Source: Gnetum montanum (Eukaryota; Streptophyta; Gnetopsida; Gnetales; Gnetaceae). From it: DNA of 58,907 nt. Position 1 is the stretch's first letter; every line of letters starts with the position of its first letter. The DNA is taken from the NCBI GenBank assembly GCA_015680685.1, contig MNCI01030009.1:381187-440093 (forward strand), in the 5' to 3' direction. The translations under genes were made by a program, and so were the position numbers. Of the stretch, positions 48,215-58,907 are shown piece by piece. The notes under the pieces were generated by a model. That model was not told the origin of the DNA, did no database searches, and was given only the letters and a program-made list of their open reading frames with translations.

Positions 48215-49946
48215 ATTTCTCACTTAGTTTTATATTGATATCCCTTTTCTATTTATAGATCACTAGACTAGGTAGAGTATGGAGGTAATCATTGATATTG
48301 TGGATTTCAATCTCCTATATTAGGTTATATCTCTTTTTCATCTTTGAACATTTTTGGGTTATTCTTGTATTAGACTATCTTACATTGATATGTAGACATT
48401 ATCATTCTATAGTTCATGATCTTAGGTTTATGACTACTATTTGGTTAGATATTTATTATCATGTTGATTATTATGAGAATTCTGGATTTGAAAATTTATT
48501 ATTCTTATTCTTGGTGTTATTAATTCTTTTAGTGCATTATAGATTTTTAGTTTATGATATTTCATCTCTTTCAATTAGTTTTTAGTATTTAGTGTACATG
48601 ATTTATATAAGTTAATTATTATATTTCTTTTTTTTATGTTATTCTAATTTTTTCTTATCCTTCCATCATGGGTTCATCATAACTTATTTTTTCATTATTT
48701 TTCTTACTACATAATCTTGTGCAATTTATTATTTCTTTGCCATGGCCCATTATTCATTAGGGGTTCTTTATCCAACAAAGTTCCATTCAACCTAATGCTA
48801 GGAAGGAGGATATTATAGAGGACACAACCCAAAATGTGTTAGGATATATATGGAAGGTGGTGCATTCTACAATATTTGAAAACATAAGTTATGCATTACT
48901 TACAACTATTTTCTTTTTTCAAAAATGTTTTGAAATTATTTCTTTATCCAAATTGATGTAGAAAACTTAGAAATATCTCACAAAATACAATCTATGAAAC
49001 ATTTATCATAATCTTTGGTGTTTTGAAACATAATCCAATGTAGAAAAAATTATTCTTAATTACATACCAATTACATCCTTTTTATATTCCCAAAAAATCA
49101 TCTCATTCTTAAATTAATTTAAGAACTTGTCCCTATGTCCCTGTGTGTGTTTTTGGACATATGAAGCTCTACAAAATTTCAACTAAACTTGGCATAATAA
49201 TCTTAAATGCATTTGAATAATCTAACACTATAGTTTATGCTACAACTTAAGCTTTGTATTCCTACCATTCATTTCAACATTTATTGTTATACATCTATAC
49301 AAATTTATCTTTAGATACATGCACATAGATGGAAATAGGTTTCATTCTTTGTTTATATATTTATTACTGTTAGAAATAAAATTACATTGTTTCATTATAT
49401 TTAGCCTTTTATTAGTGATTACAAGTTATATTTTTTTTCCAAAGGTTTAGGTATAATAAGAGGAATATGAATTTTATATTTATATTTTTCTTTCCTCTAA
49501 AGTTGTATTATCTTTTGACTTGAGTATCAATAGTTGAGTCATTGTAATGTATGCCATAAATGGTTTGCCTTATTGGGTTTAATGGATTCTTGTAAGCTAT
49601 AGGTTAGTGGAAATTGGATTGCTATTAACCACACAATCTTTTCTTGTGGGGTTAGTTGTGTCATGAATTCTTACAAAAACTCCATATTATTATTCTACAA
49701 ATGAGTAGGTATATTATACTTTGTAGAAGTTATGATATTCATAAGAATCACAATTAGAAGGAACATAAATAGAGATGTAAAGGTACCTACCCTCTAAGTG
49801 TGAGCTACCCAAGTTGAAGAATCATGTAACCTAGTGAGTTTCTTTCATTTTGGTTTTGTGCTTTTGTATTTGAGTTTAATTTTTATTTTTGCACCATTTT
49901 TAATTTAAACCTATTTAGCTACCATCTAGGTGTAATGATTTTCAAA
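48215..49946. other. 1.7 kb, T-rich, no gene; right end is probably a copia LTR
   Basis: No coding signature. Its right end must contain the LTR belonging to the primer site at 49947, but I could not place the LTR start. Confidence 0.4.
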
Positions 49947-51130
49947 TGGTATCAAAGTTTGGCACTTTGTTTGAGTGTAATTGGTTAGAGTAAACAATGG
50001 ATTTAACATCTAATAAATAATTTCTCTTTAATGGTACTACCTTTGTCTATTAGAAGGAAAGGATATAAAATTTATTTTAATTAATATAATTTCAAATGTG
50101 ATAGATTATTATTGAAGTTTACTCATCACTTACTAAGTTCATGAAAGATTCTTTAGGTGTAACTATCTTCCAACCAAAGCTAACAAGTGAAAAGATGAAG
50201 AGAAGGCTATTTTCATGTTTGATTTTAGAGTTAAAAAAAGTTTAATTGGATTGTAGGATGCCAATCAACTAAGGATATTTAGAACATCTTGAAAGTCATC
50301 TATAAAGGTACCTTAATTCTAAAGTAGTCTAAGCTATTAGTGATATCTAATAACTTTGAGAATATCAAAATGAAGAAAGGAACATGTATTAGAGACTACT
50401 CAAGAGTAAATAAAATTATCATTACTATCTGTGAAACTAATGGAGATCCTTTAGAAAGTAAGATAATCTAAAAGATGATATATATTCTCACACATAAATA
50501 TAGATCGAAAGTATTTACTATAGAGAAAATAAGAAACTTCAAGGTGTACAAAGTACTTTTGTGATATATGAAATAAAACCTGTTTAGTAAAGAAGTAGTC
50601 AAAGACACATCAGTACTCTCAGAAGCTCATCCTTAGTAAAACCATCCAAAGTGATATCATAAAATGAACTTTATGATAATGATAAAATTGATAAGAACAA
50701 ATTTATACTTATCTCCATGAAAATGATAGAATATGATATTATTAAAGTATAAAAAGAATAATCCTTAATTTTCCAAAGGTAATGACAAAGATAAGTTAGG
50801 TAATACCACGCTTTAATCTTTATTAAGAAGTAATATTTTAGGACTAGAATGTTGGACATGTCATGGTATACATCATTTAATCTCAAAATTTCCTAGTGCT
50901 AAAAGATTATAGGAGAAGGAATTCTAGAAGGAATTTAGAAAGAAAAAGTCTCTTATGATCAATCAGGATAAGCACAAAAAAGTAAGCAAGAAATAAGTTA
51001 AGAATAATAGTGGATTACACATGATGTACATGGATATTATTAAAGAATGAGAGAAAGATGATGAAGAAACCTTCATATCCTATGATGAAAATTTCTTCCA
51101 TAATAATGAATCAAAATTAGATATATTGAA
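49947..51130 (+). pseudogene. Copia primer site and gag pseudogene
   Basis: tggtatcaaag at 49947-49957 is an initiator Met-type primer site. ATG at 49997 opens MDLTSNK, then FLFNGTTFVY-stop-KER, the hallmark start of copia gag. Further on, KMKKGTCIRDYSRVNKIIIT and a KIRNFK block match the middle of the gag-polypeptide family in order. At 50850-50891 the frame reads CWTCHGIHHLISKF, a zinc knuckle whose last Cys is Phe. Charged, coiled-coil-like sequence follows to about 51600 with many stops. Integrase and reverse transcriptase are not found, so this is a 5' fragment. Confidence 0.75.
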
Positions 51131-54100
51131 GGTGAGGTAAAATTTGATTAGTTTATTATAAAATTTTATTATGAAGAGTTAAATTTTAAGAAGTTTAAAC
51201 TTAAATAGCAAAAATTTGTTAAAGTAAAACTCAAACTTGAAGGTTGAGTTGAAAAATAAAAAATTTGAATAAGAAATTGAATAAACATTTAAAATAAATG
51301 AAGGTAATTAATAAATATTTTAGAAGTAGAAAGAGAATACTTAATGTTTTTATAAGATGTAAAAAGGATCTAAAAAATAAAAACGATCTTGAATAAGATA
51401 AGATACATGAGAAACCTATCAAAAGTATTAAAGAAAGAAGAGATAAGACACCAAGGTATGTAAGATTGGTAAGAATATTCAATGTTATTTATTTCTACTA
51501 CAATGCTTATGAGTAATTTAGAAGCAATTCCCATCTTTGTATGATTAAGGATTTGATTCAATACATCTTACTAGAAGAAACCTAAGAAATAATAAATAAT
51601 CTTTGCAAGGTACATAAGAACTTGTGCTTAGACAATGTTAAGGATGCTACTAGTAGCATTTCTAGAGGGTTTTGATCCCCCAAAAATTATTTTAGATGAA
51701 ATGGAATGCCAAAACCTTTCATAATCTAAAATAAGGTCCTCAAATATTCTGCTCATTTTTTTTATTTTTTTATTTTTGCAACTCATTTCATATGAAGTTT
51801 ATCATCTTTGAGCTCTCTAAGCACTAAATTCCTAGCATAGATAAGTGTGGATAAGATGAAATGCTAATAGATCTAGAAAATAGAAGAAAATAAAAGAAAA
51901 ATAAAAGATGCTTTTAGTTGTTTACTAGGTGATGCATTGGTTCCAATAATTTCTTATGTGCTTTATAAGTTGCATAATATTTCTAGTCTAGGAAAGGATG
52001 TATCTCATTTGGAGAATGTAGATCTTTACCAAATCTAATTCTTAGTGCATAGATCAACACAAGTAACAAAATAAGCATGCATAACAAAACTAATCCAAAT
52101 TTATATCAACAAACCAAAAATGCCACCTCTTCATCCACCATCATCAAAGCACAAATTATTGTTATCATGTATACTTATTAGCTAATCAAATAAATCATTA
52201 TCAAATCCATTATTAATGCCCACATGAGCTTATGTACAAGTTTCTTTACCAAATTCTATTTCTAATAGTTTAGCATCAAATATTGTCTAAAGACATGTAC
52301 TTTCTAAAGTAAAAATACTAGTAGACTAGTTATGATATGATATCTTTCTTTAATAAAAAATGAATCCATAGGAATAATTACACAAAAGCTTCATTGCTAA
52401 TGTAATACAATGATCTCTAGGATGACCTTGTTATTAACAAACATCAAATAATTACATTAGCCATGCCATCAACATTAACAATTTAATTAGTAATAACTTC
52501 ACATAAACTTGCATTAACAAGAAACATCATTGAATATAGCATAACATGTAGGTGGAAGAGAACCATAATAAAAAAACCATCCATTTCTAATTGAATTAAT
52601 AAAATATACATCATCACTTAATCATATTTGAACTTGATACTGTTTACCTCTAAATTGCAACCTATCTCAAAGAATCCTTTGATAATAACATAATCAATTC
52701 TATATTTTAGTCAAGATATAATTTCTAAACCTTAAGAACATGCAACCAATGGAAAAAAAATATGAAAAAATATAGTAAATACAAAAATCCTCACACATGA
52801 TCTATAACATCCAACATATCCAACATCAAATTTGACAATTATTTTGATCTTTAAAAATCAAATAAAAAATAATTATCACATTGAAATCAAACAAAAAATA
52901 TTTGTAAAAATTCACCAAATAAAAGAAAAAGGTTATTGTATCAAATATAAAGTAAAATTATATCATAATTTTCATCTCTAGAAAAATGCTAGAAAAATTG
53001 TATAATGCATTTGTAGCAATGTAGGGGAAAAATGATATAAAAAATCCATAAATAAACATAGCATAAATAATTCTTTGTTGAGAAAGAAAAATATAAAAAG
53101 ACTAACATGTCAAACATGTGCCAAATAAATGTTGCACACAATATACATCCATAATATTTGTAAGTATACCAAACATATAAATTTATAAACTAAGACAATA
53201 GAAAGAAATCATCATAATGCTCTTTTTTTTGATGTTTAGAACCTTTACTATTATAAAATATTATTAATAACATCATCAAACCATCACTTGCTAGACATAA
53301 CTGTCAAAAAGGGTTCTAAAATAGAAATCAACACAATAAGGGAAAGATGAAATTGGTATTAAAAATGGCACTTACAAATCACAAATCATGCTTGATGAAT
53401 TATTGATTTTTCCTTTAAGTTCTAACATAAATGGATGTCAAATATAGGAAAAATAATAGTTAGGACTTGTCTTATATAGAAAATAAAAGAACATCTAATG
53501 GAAACATACTAAAATTGCCATATATAAACAAGGACATGAGAACACTTTACCAAACACAGTATTTTGCAAATAGAAAAATTTGAGACATTATTAATTTTTT
53601 TCTATGGATCATGAGTTGATCCATCAAGGCATCATTGGCAAAGAATCCTTGAATAAGAATCCAAATTTTTTTACAAAACACATGCAAAGGCATCATATCA
53701 TAACATCAAATTATCAAGTTCTCAAGGCATTTAAGCAAGATATTTTTTGTAACATCAATAGAAATAAGAATAATCACCCATATAGAAGAAAAATTTTGCA
53801 AAAGGAAGTACCAATCCAATACATTGCCTCATATTCAATTTATGATGGAAGTGTCATTTAGGATTATTACAAGGATCTATTAGTAGAATAGAATTTGATT
53901 CAATTAATATTCATCACATTCAACTCGAGCACACACAACTATGTTGCATAAGCTAGAGATAATTAATAAATTTTCCTTGGCAAATTCACATAAATTCTTA
54001 ATACAATGTTTGAAGCTAGAGCATGTTTATATTTTATGCATGATCTCAACATTGACATGAAAGAAACTTTCTTGGAATTAACAAAATCTAGAATCATGTG

Positions 54101-54283
54101 GATTTCTTTAGCTCAAGGTAGATGATCCATGATTATGTATCTACATGTAAAATCTAATATTATAATTAGATTTTTCACAAGATCAGGATCAAGATCTATT
54201 CGCTTTTCTCTAGGGATATCATTTATTACTTGTAACTAGTTTACAAAAATATATGAATGTCTCTTTTGCTTGAACCAAAACTT
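51131..54283. other. 3.2 kb without recognisable gene
   Basis: The first 0.5 kb may be a further part of the copia gag tail. From about 51620 the plus strand is A-rich with dense stops; the 85-codon open stretch at 53604-53861 has no motif. If the LTR at 54300 is real, this would be its internal region on the minus strand, but nothing is readable. Confidence 0.5.
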
Positions 54284-54296
54284 GGCTTTAATACCA
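54284..54296 (-). other. Probable primer-binding site, minus strand
   Basis: Minus strand TGGTATTAAAGCC, close to the initiator Met complement TGGTATCAGAGCC. Confidence 0.45.
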
Positions 54297-54299
54297 AGC

Positions 54300-55042
54300 A
54301 TAATGACATTACTCTAGGAAAGCACCATTTTACACTACCTAAAAGTCCAACAATTTTTAAGTGTTCTAACGAAGACTCAAGGTGGACTATGCCTTAATAT
54401 CCTTAAGAACTATGAGCATATCATAAGTTATGATTACGATGAGGACACCTTTATAATAATATAAACAATTTAACCAATGCAACACACATATATATAACAT
54501 TCACAAAGATACATCGTTTGCTAAGATAGTTAAGATGTATTCTTGCTCTAATGAATGTAGTCCTAAGTCCCATCTTCATAAAGATGGGGTGATGCTTGAG
54601 CCTTAGAGTTAAAGCCCCTCAACAAGCCTACATGTCCTTGTAACATTGAAATAATCTCATATTAAACCCATTCTCAATCGTTTTCATAACTAATCAACTA
54701 ATAAAAATACTTTATCTTCATTAAAAACATAATGATATATTTGGGTGTATAGGTTTAGAGGTATCACATAAGGATACAAGGCTTAGCAAAATAACATAAG
54801 AGGAAATGGATTAAAAAAAGAATAATTATCACAACTTACCTATATAACTATAAAAATTTAACTAGCTCAAACTCATAAACTAGGAATCCAAACTAAAAAC
54901 TATTTACACAAACAAATATGTTTCAAATAACAATACATCTCTTACTTCCAAATATAAGACTCCACTGACTATGAACTTTAGACAAAGCCAACAATGTAGA
55001 AACATAAACACGTATTCATAAATGTAAATTATCGATGTCACA
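54300..55042 (-). mobile_element. Probable gypsy-type LTR, minus strand
   Basis: On the minus strand it starts TGTGACATCG at 55042 and ends near 54300 with a degraded 'tagagtaatgtcatta', next to a primer-like site. The ends resemble those of the LTRs at 14390 and 24368. The interior does not align with them, and no partner LTR was found. Confidence 0.4.
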
Positions 55043-57584
55043 TTCCCAACTAGCTCTTGGATTTCTATCTAATAATTAAAAAAATGAGTATGCTTAATAA
55101 ATACAAGTATCAAAACTATAACAATCCATATTTTTAGACATCCTTGGTATGTATGGTTTTTTGTAGAGATTGTTATGCTTGTGCTTGTAAGTATATCTAC
55201 TTATTTGGATTGGTATATTTTATGCATTATGATTATGATGTTGATGATGAGCTTTGGGTTATCTAGATTCTTGGTTAATATCATGTTTTTCTTTGTATTT
55301 AATTATATGTATATTTTTTGATTACCATCTAGTAGGTGTGCACTAATCCTAGTGTTAAGTGTGGTAGGATCTCATGAGATTCGGTTAGGAGCATGACATG
55401 GCTTATGATTGTTGGTTTATTTAATTATTGTTATTAATCCATTCTAGAATACACAGATTGTGCTAGTAGATATGTGGTAGCTAGTTATTATATGTTAACA
55501 TGTATGCTATCTATAGATATATATAATATGTATTTATTTTAGACTTATCATACTCATCTATGTTGGGAGGTTGTGGATTATATTTTTATAATTGTATATT
55601 TTTATGGTATTTTTCTCTTTTAATGGTTGTGATATGAGAGAGAGTTCTATTAGTAGGAGAGGAAGTTGCATTTAGGATGGAAAAAGGTTTTTGGTAGTTT
55701 TCTTTTGGCTTTGTGGAAGTTTGGGAAATTAGTATTTCTTTTCATTTCATGGTTTCCTAGTTAATCTTCATTAAGCTCCCATGGTTCAAATCTTTCACAC
55801 ACTTTGATAATCCAAGAGAGGAGCTATGAGATTAGAGATGGGTACTGCTATGGTTATGTGGATTGCTTGGACCTTTGTGGTTTGCTTTATTCTCTTATGG
55901 TTTTCATTGTTCAGATTCAAAGGTGAGCTATCTTGGCTTCTTTTTCATTTACAATTACAGGTTGAGTACACATACATGGGTTAGGTATTGTTTATTTTAT
56001 CATATGATTGGAATGAAATTTGAGTGCTAAAGGTTTTTGTTTTATGTGGATGCAATGTAGTTTGATGGAATTTTCTTATCTACACATATCCTACTATTTG
56101 TTTTGTAGATTTTGAGAGTGGGATTTATAATAATCATTTCAATAATATTTTTCTTACAGGATTGGGTTTTTCCATTTGTGCATTTTATTGCTTGTGATTG
56201 ATTGATGGATCTATGTTGAATTCATATGAGATTATGTTTTTGAATGTTTTAGGAGATAGAGAGATGTGGCTTGATTTCCATGATGGTTAAATTGGAGTTT
56301 TGGGGATTTTGGTTATTTCTACTAAGTTACCTCACTAGATCCATTTCTTTCATCTTAATCTTGTAATGTTTTATGCTAGTTCCCAATTGCATATTGTTTT
56401 TTCTTGAATCCCTCTTGGTATATCATTTAAAATCCCTTTTATCGAGTTCTTCCTAGCCTTGTAATTATGCCAAATTTAGTTCTCCCTTTCTATCTTAGTT
56501 TTTGGTTTTTCCTTCTTTCTTGTCAATTCATGATCCAAAATTATTCAGTTCTTTCATGTCATTCCATACATTTATCATTCCAGAGTATTTTCTAGCTATT
56601 TTCTAGTTTTTCCTAGTTTAAGCAAGATGTCTTCTTCCATAAAAAGACATCTTTCTCAGTTCAAGTCAAGATGTCTCCTAGGCTTCCAAGGTGTCTCCTG
56701 AATTTTAAGATGTCTTTCTTGTAAGGCTAGTGTTTCCATAAACTTGGATTTTGTGAAGTCCGATTCTCTAATTTAGCTCTTGGATTTCTTGATTTCTATG
56801 CCCCTAGATCCTTGTTGATTCTTCTACACTTTCCATATTGGCATTGATCATCTTGAGTCCTTCATTGTTGAATTCTTCTAGCTTGGTAAACTATGGATGA
56901 ATTGAATTTTGAATGATTTTGTGTCTTTCTTAGTTTTTTATAATAAATCTTATTATAATATTTCCCAATATCAAGGTTTGTATTGACTAAGTTTTGGAAT
57001 TTCAAGATTAATGCATCATTTTGAACCAAATGGATCCTTTCTAGTATGAGCTTCAATCCTTATCTAAATGTTGGTTGCTAGTGGTTTTGGCCTTTCCATG
57101 TAATTATATAATCAGTATTTTGGAATAGTGACCATGTTCTTCCCTTGAGGATGATATTGACATCTTTAGAAATTGATGAGATCTTTTGAACATTAAGTTT
57201 AATTCTCTATGATGTTGGCTCTCCCATGTATTGGAAATAAGTGTTGGTGAAATGAGTTTTAATGGATTATGTCCTTGTTAGGATCTTTTGGATTAGTGGA
57301 TCTCTAGATGAGGCAAAGTTTATTATTTATTATTATCCTTCATTGCTAGTTTGGTTGCCATGTTTTTGGATTTTTTAGTTTGATGTTCGAGCTACCACTA
57401 AGTTTGTATGGCCAGTTGAAGATTGGCTTCCTAGAGATGATTTTGATGATTAACATCCACTATAGAGTGCACTAGTGTAGCACTTGCTACATGTTCCATC
57501 CTACAGAAGAGGGTGATTTCATGGCTCATTGATTTATTTATTTTTGATTTATGCCTCTATGACATTAGAGGTGATGTCCACGGT
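55043..57584. other. 2.5 kb without recognisable gene
   Basis: T-rich sequence, no motif in any frame. A 10-bp inverted repeat (aagatgtctt 56624-56633, aagacatctt 56644-56653) lies within a run of five 'gatgtct'-like words at 56624-56730. Confidence 0.55.
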
Positions 57585-57688
57585 GATGCCTCTAGTACCG
57601 ATATGTTTGGAGAATGTTCGAACTAATGTCTTAGATGAAACCTTTAGTACCAATATGTTTGGAGAATGTTGGAAGTGATGTTCTAGAT
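57585..57688. repeat. Two 52-bp tandem units
   Basis: 57585-57636 and 57637-57688 share 'atgtttggagaatgtt' and end 'ttagat' / 'ctagat'. Partial units seem to flank the pair on both sides. Confidence 0.85.
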
Positions 57689-58089
57689 GATGCTTCATGT
57701 TTCAGTTGAGACTAATAATAAATCAATGCACATGGCAATTTGATATTTTTTTTGAAATACATGTTGATTTTAGCTTTTAGCAAGTACACATAACAACATA
57801 ATATACATATGATATTTAATGTAGTTTGTGCTAACCTTGTTGTTTGTGGTGATGGTTAGAGTAAGTAAACCTTAGCTTTGATATAGTATGATGGATGAAT
57901 GCTATGGCTGTGCATTTATATGTTTGTCTAGATGTTTTAGTTGTTAACTTGTATGCTTGTTGAGCTACCATATTTTGTAGATCATCCATGCTAATTCTAA
58001 TTCCCATGAGATCTATTCATTTAGTGANACCTTCTGGATACAAAATGAAAGTGCTGGATTATTCCTTTATTAAAGATTGGAAGATAGTA
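57689..58089. other. 0.4 kb without recognisable content
   Basis: AT-rich sequence with a single N at 58027. Nothing seen. Confidence 0.5.
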
Positions 58090-58614
58090 CTATAGCAAGA
58101 AAGGAATTATCTTATTTATGTGAAAAGCATTAAATTGAAGATCCTGGCTGTTAAACTCGGTTGTATCCTTTGGCCTTAATACAACATTTGAAACTCCTTG
58201 CAAATTAGAAAACAAAACAAAAATCAGCAGCGCCTCCATCGTTATGAAGATTATACAGCGATGAGAGTGGAGGAAAAGGAGACTACAGTTGGACCAACGT
58301 CCTAACACCGTATACCTGCTGATCGCAGTAATGGTAGGGAAGCAAACACCATAGAAAAAAGATAATATTAGTAGAGGTGCAGTTGCAGGTGAAGGCAAAG
58401 GAAAATCACGGTGTTCCTGGAAAATCATGCCACAGTAAATGTTCAAAACTGCCCCCCGCGCGACATTCATCCTAGTACAAACGGGCACCGTGAAAACTGC
58501 CATCAAGATGGGCATAACCAAGTCCTTGGGGCATGAAACATCTTTGCCATAAACACAGGATATGTTAAAAAAAATTGAAACCCTCTCCACACAATATACG
58601 GAGAAAGGAGTCAC
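58090..58614 (-). CDS. Hypothetical 174-codon open frame in GC-richer edge
   Basis: The longest open frame in the right edge: 174 codons on the minus strand, starting MTPFSVYC, rich in hydrophobic residues and Cys, with a possible membrane-like stretch (ATAPLLILSFFYGVCFPTI). No family recognised. It lies in sequence that keeps CpG (for example ccccccgcgcgac at about 58452), unlike the rest of the window, which is what a host gene's low-methylation region would show. Other frames here are also partly open because of the base composition, so coding is not established. It could equally be promoter or 5' untranslated sequence. Confidence 0.25.
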   Translation of the reverse strand: MTPFSVYCVERVSIFFNISCVYGKDVSCPKDLVMPILMAVFTVPVCTRMNVARGAVLNIYCGMIFQEHRDFPLPSPATAPLLILSFFYGVCFPTITAISRYTVLGRWSNCSLLFLHSHRCIIFITMEALLIFVLFSNLQGVSNVVLRPKDTTEFNSQDLQFNAFHINKIIPFLL

Positions 58615-58907
58615 GTTTTGTTGGGGCCCCGATTTTATTTTAAGTTTTGCAGGCCATAGCGGTTTCAGTTGTGCGGGCTACAATGGTTCTGAAGGTTCCT
58701 GCGGTTTCGGTGGATGCAGATCCACAATACATTCATCCCTGGTTTTGCGATCAATGACAATGGCGGTGATGATTAAAGAAAAAATTTAAAAAACGCAGGA
58801 AGCCCTAAGCCAATTTGGGGCAAAACAAAAATCCCAAATGCAGCAGCAAAGACTTTTGCCGTGGTGGCAGTTGGTTACGATTTTGCAGGGCCTTATTATG
58901 CGGTGGC
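58615..58907. other. GC-richer, CpG-retaining window edge
   Basis: Continues the composition shift. On the plus strand two overlapping frames stay open from about 58780 to the end (one reads AKTFAVVAVGYDFAGPYYAV, the other MQQQRLLPWWQLVTILQGL), either of which could enter an exon beyond the window. Not enough sequence to decide. Confidence 0.35.

Overview
The window looks like repeat-dense nuclear DNA from a seed plant with a large genome. It is AT-rich and CpG-poor over almost its whole length. Nearly every recognisable protein signature belongs to a decayed Ty1/copia or Ty3/gypsy LTR retrotransposon. I found no intact host gene, rRNA, tRNA or CRISPR. The species cannot be told; the many old, mutated, still full-length elements would suit a gymnosperm-like giant genome, but that is inference.

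Layout. 1-586 and 8098-8810 are minus-strand LTR pieces of one Tat/Athila-like family. 10609-15479 is a complete minus-strand copia element with both LTRs, a primer-binding site and a perfect 5-bp target duplication (ATGGA). A gypsy-type solo LTR with its own duplication (ATTTT) sits inside it at 14390-14922. 16019-30715 is a head-to-tail pair of one chromodomain Ty3/gypsy element (LTR, internal, LTR, truncated internal). 36351-36836 is a copia LTR with its primer-binding site. 38658-48086 is a Tat/Athila-type gypsy element with both LTRs, a tRNA-Asp-type primer site, gag and pol. 49947-51130 is a decayed copia gag, and 54284-55042 a probable minus-strand gypsy LTR. The stretches between hold short tandem repeats and otherwise nothing I recognise. 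The last 0.8 kb is clearly richer in GC and CpG and may be the edge of a host gene.

The most interesting structure is in the 16-30 kb pair. Between the 5' LTR and gag, both copies carry a gene-like unit on the opposite strand. It has an ATG, about five exons with plant-like GT/AG junctions, four short introns of 67-104 bp, a Gln-rich and Pro-rich middle and a charged, helical C-terminus ending in TAA. Antisense orientation explains how introns could survive a copying cycle that goes through sense RNA. The product matches no family I can name. Both copies share two in-frame TAG codons in this unit, and two in-frame TGA codons in gag, so the two copies probably arose by duplication of an already damaged element.

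Assembly notes: a 115-N run (24973-25087) falls exactly where the last exon of the second antisense copy should be. Three of the four single Ns (27371, 38973, 47659) sit where sequence is missing relative to a homologous copy, so they look like joins that hide missing bases.
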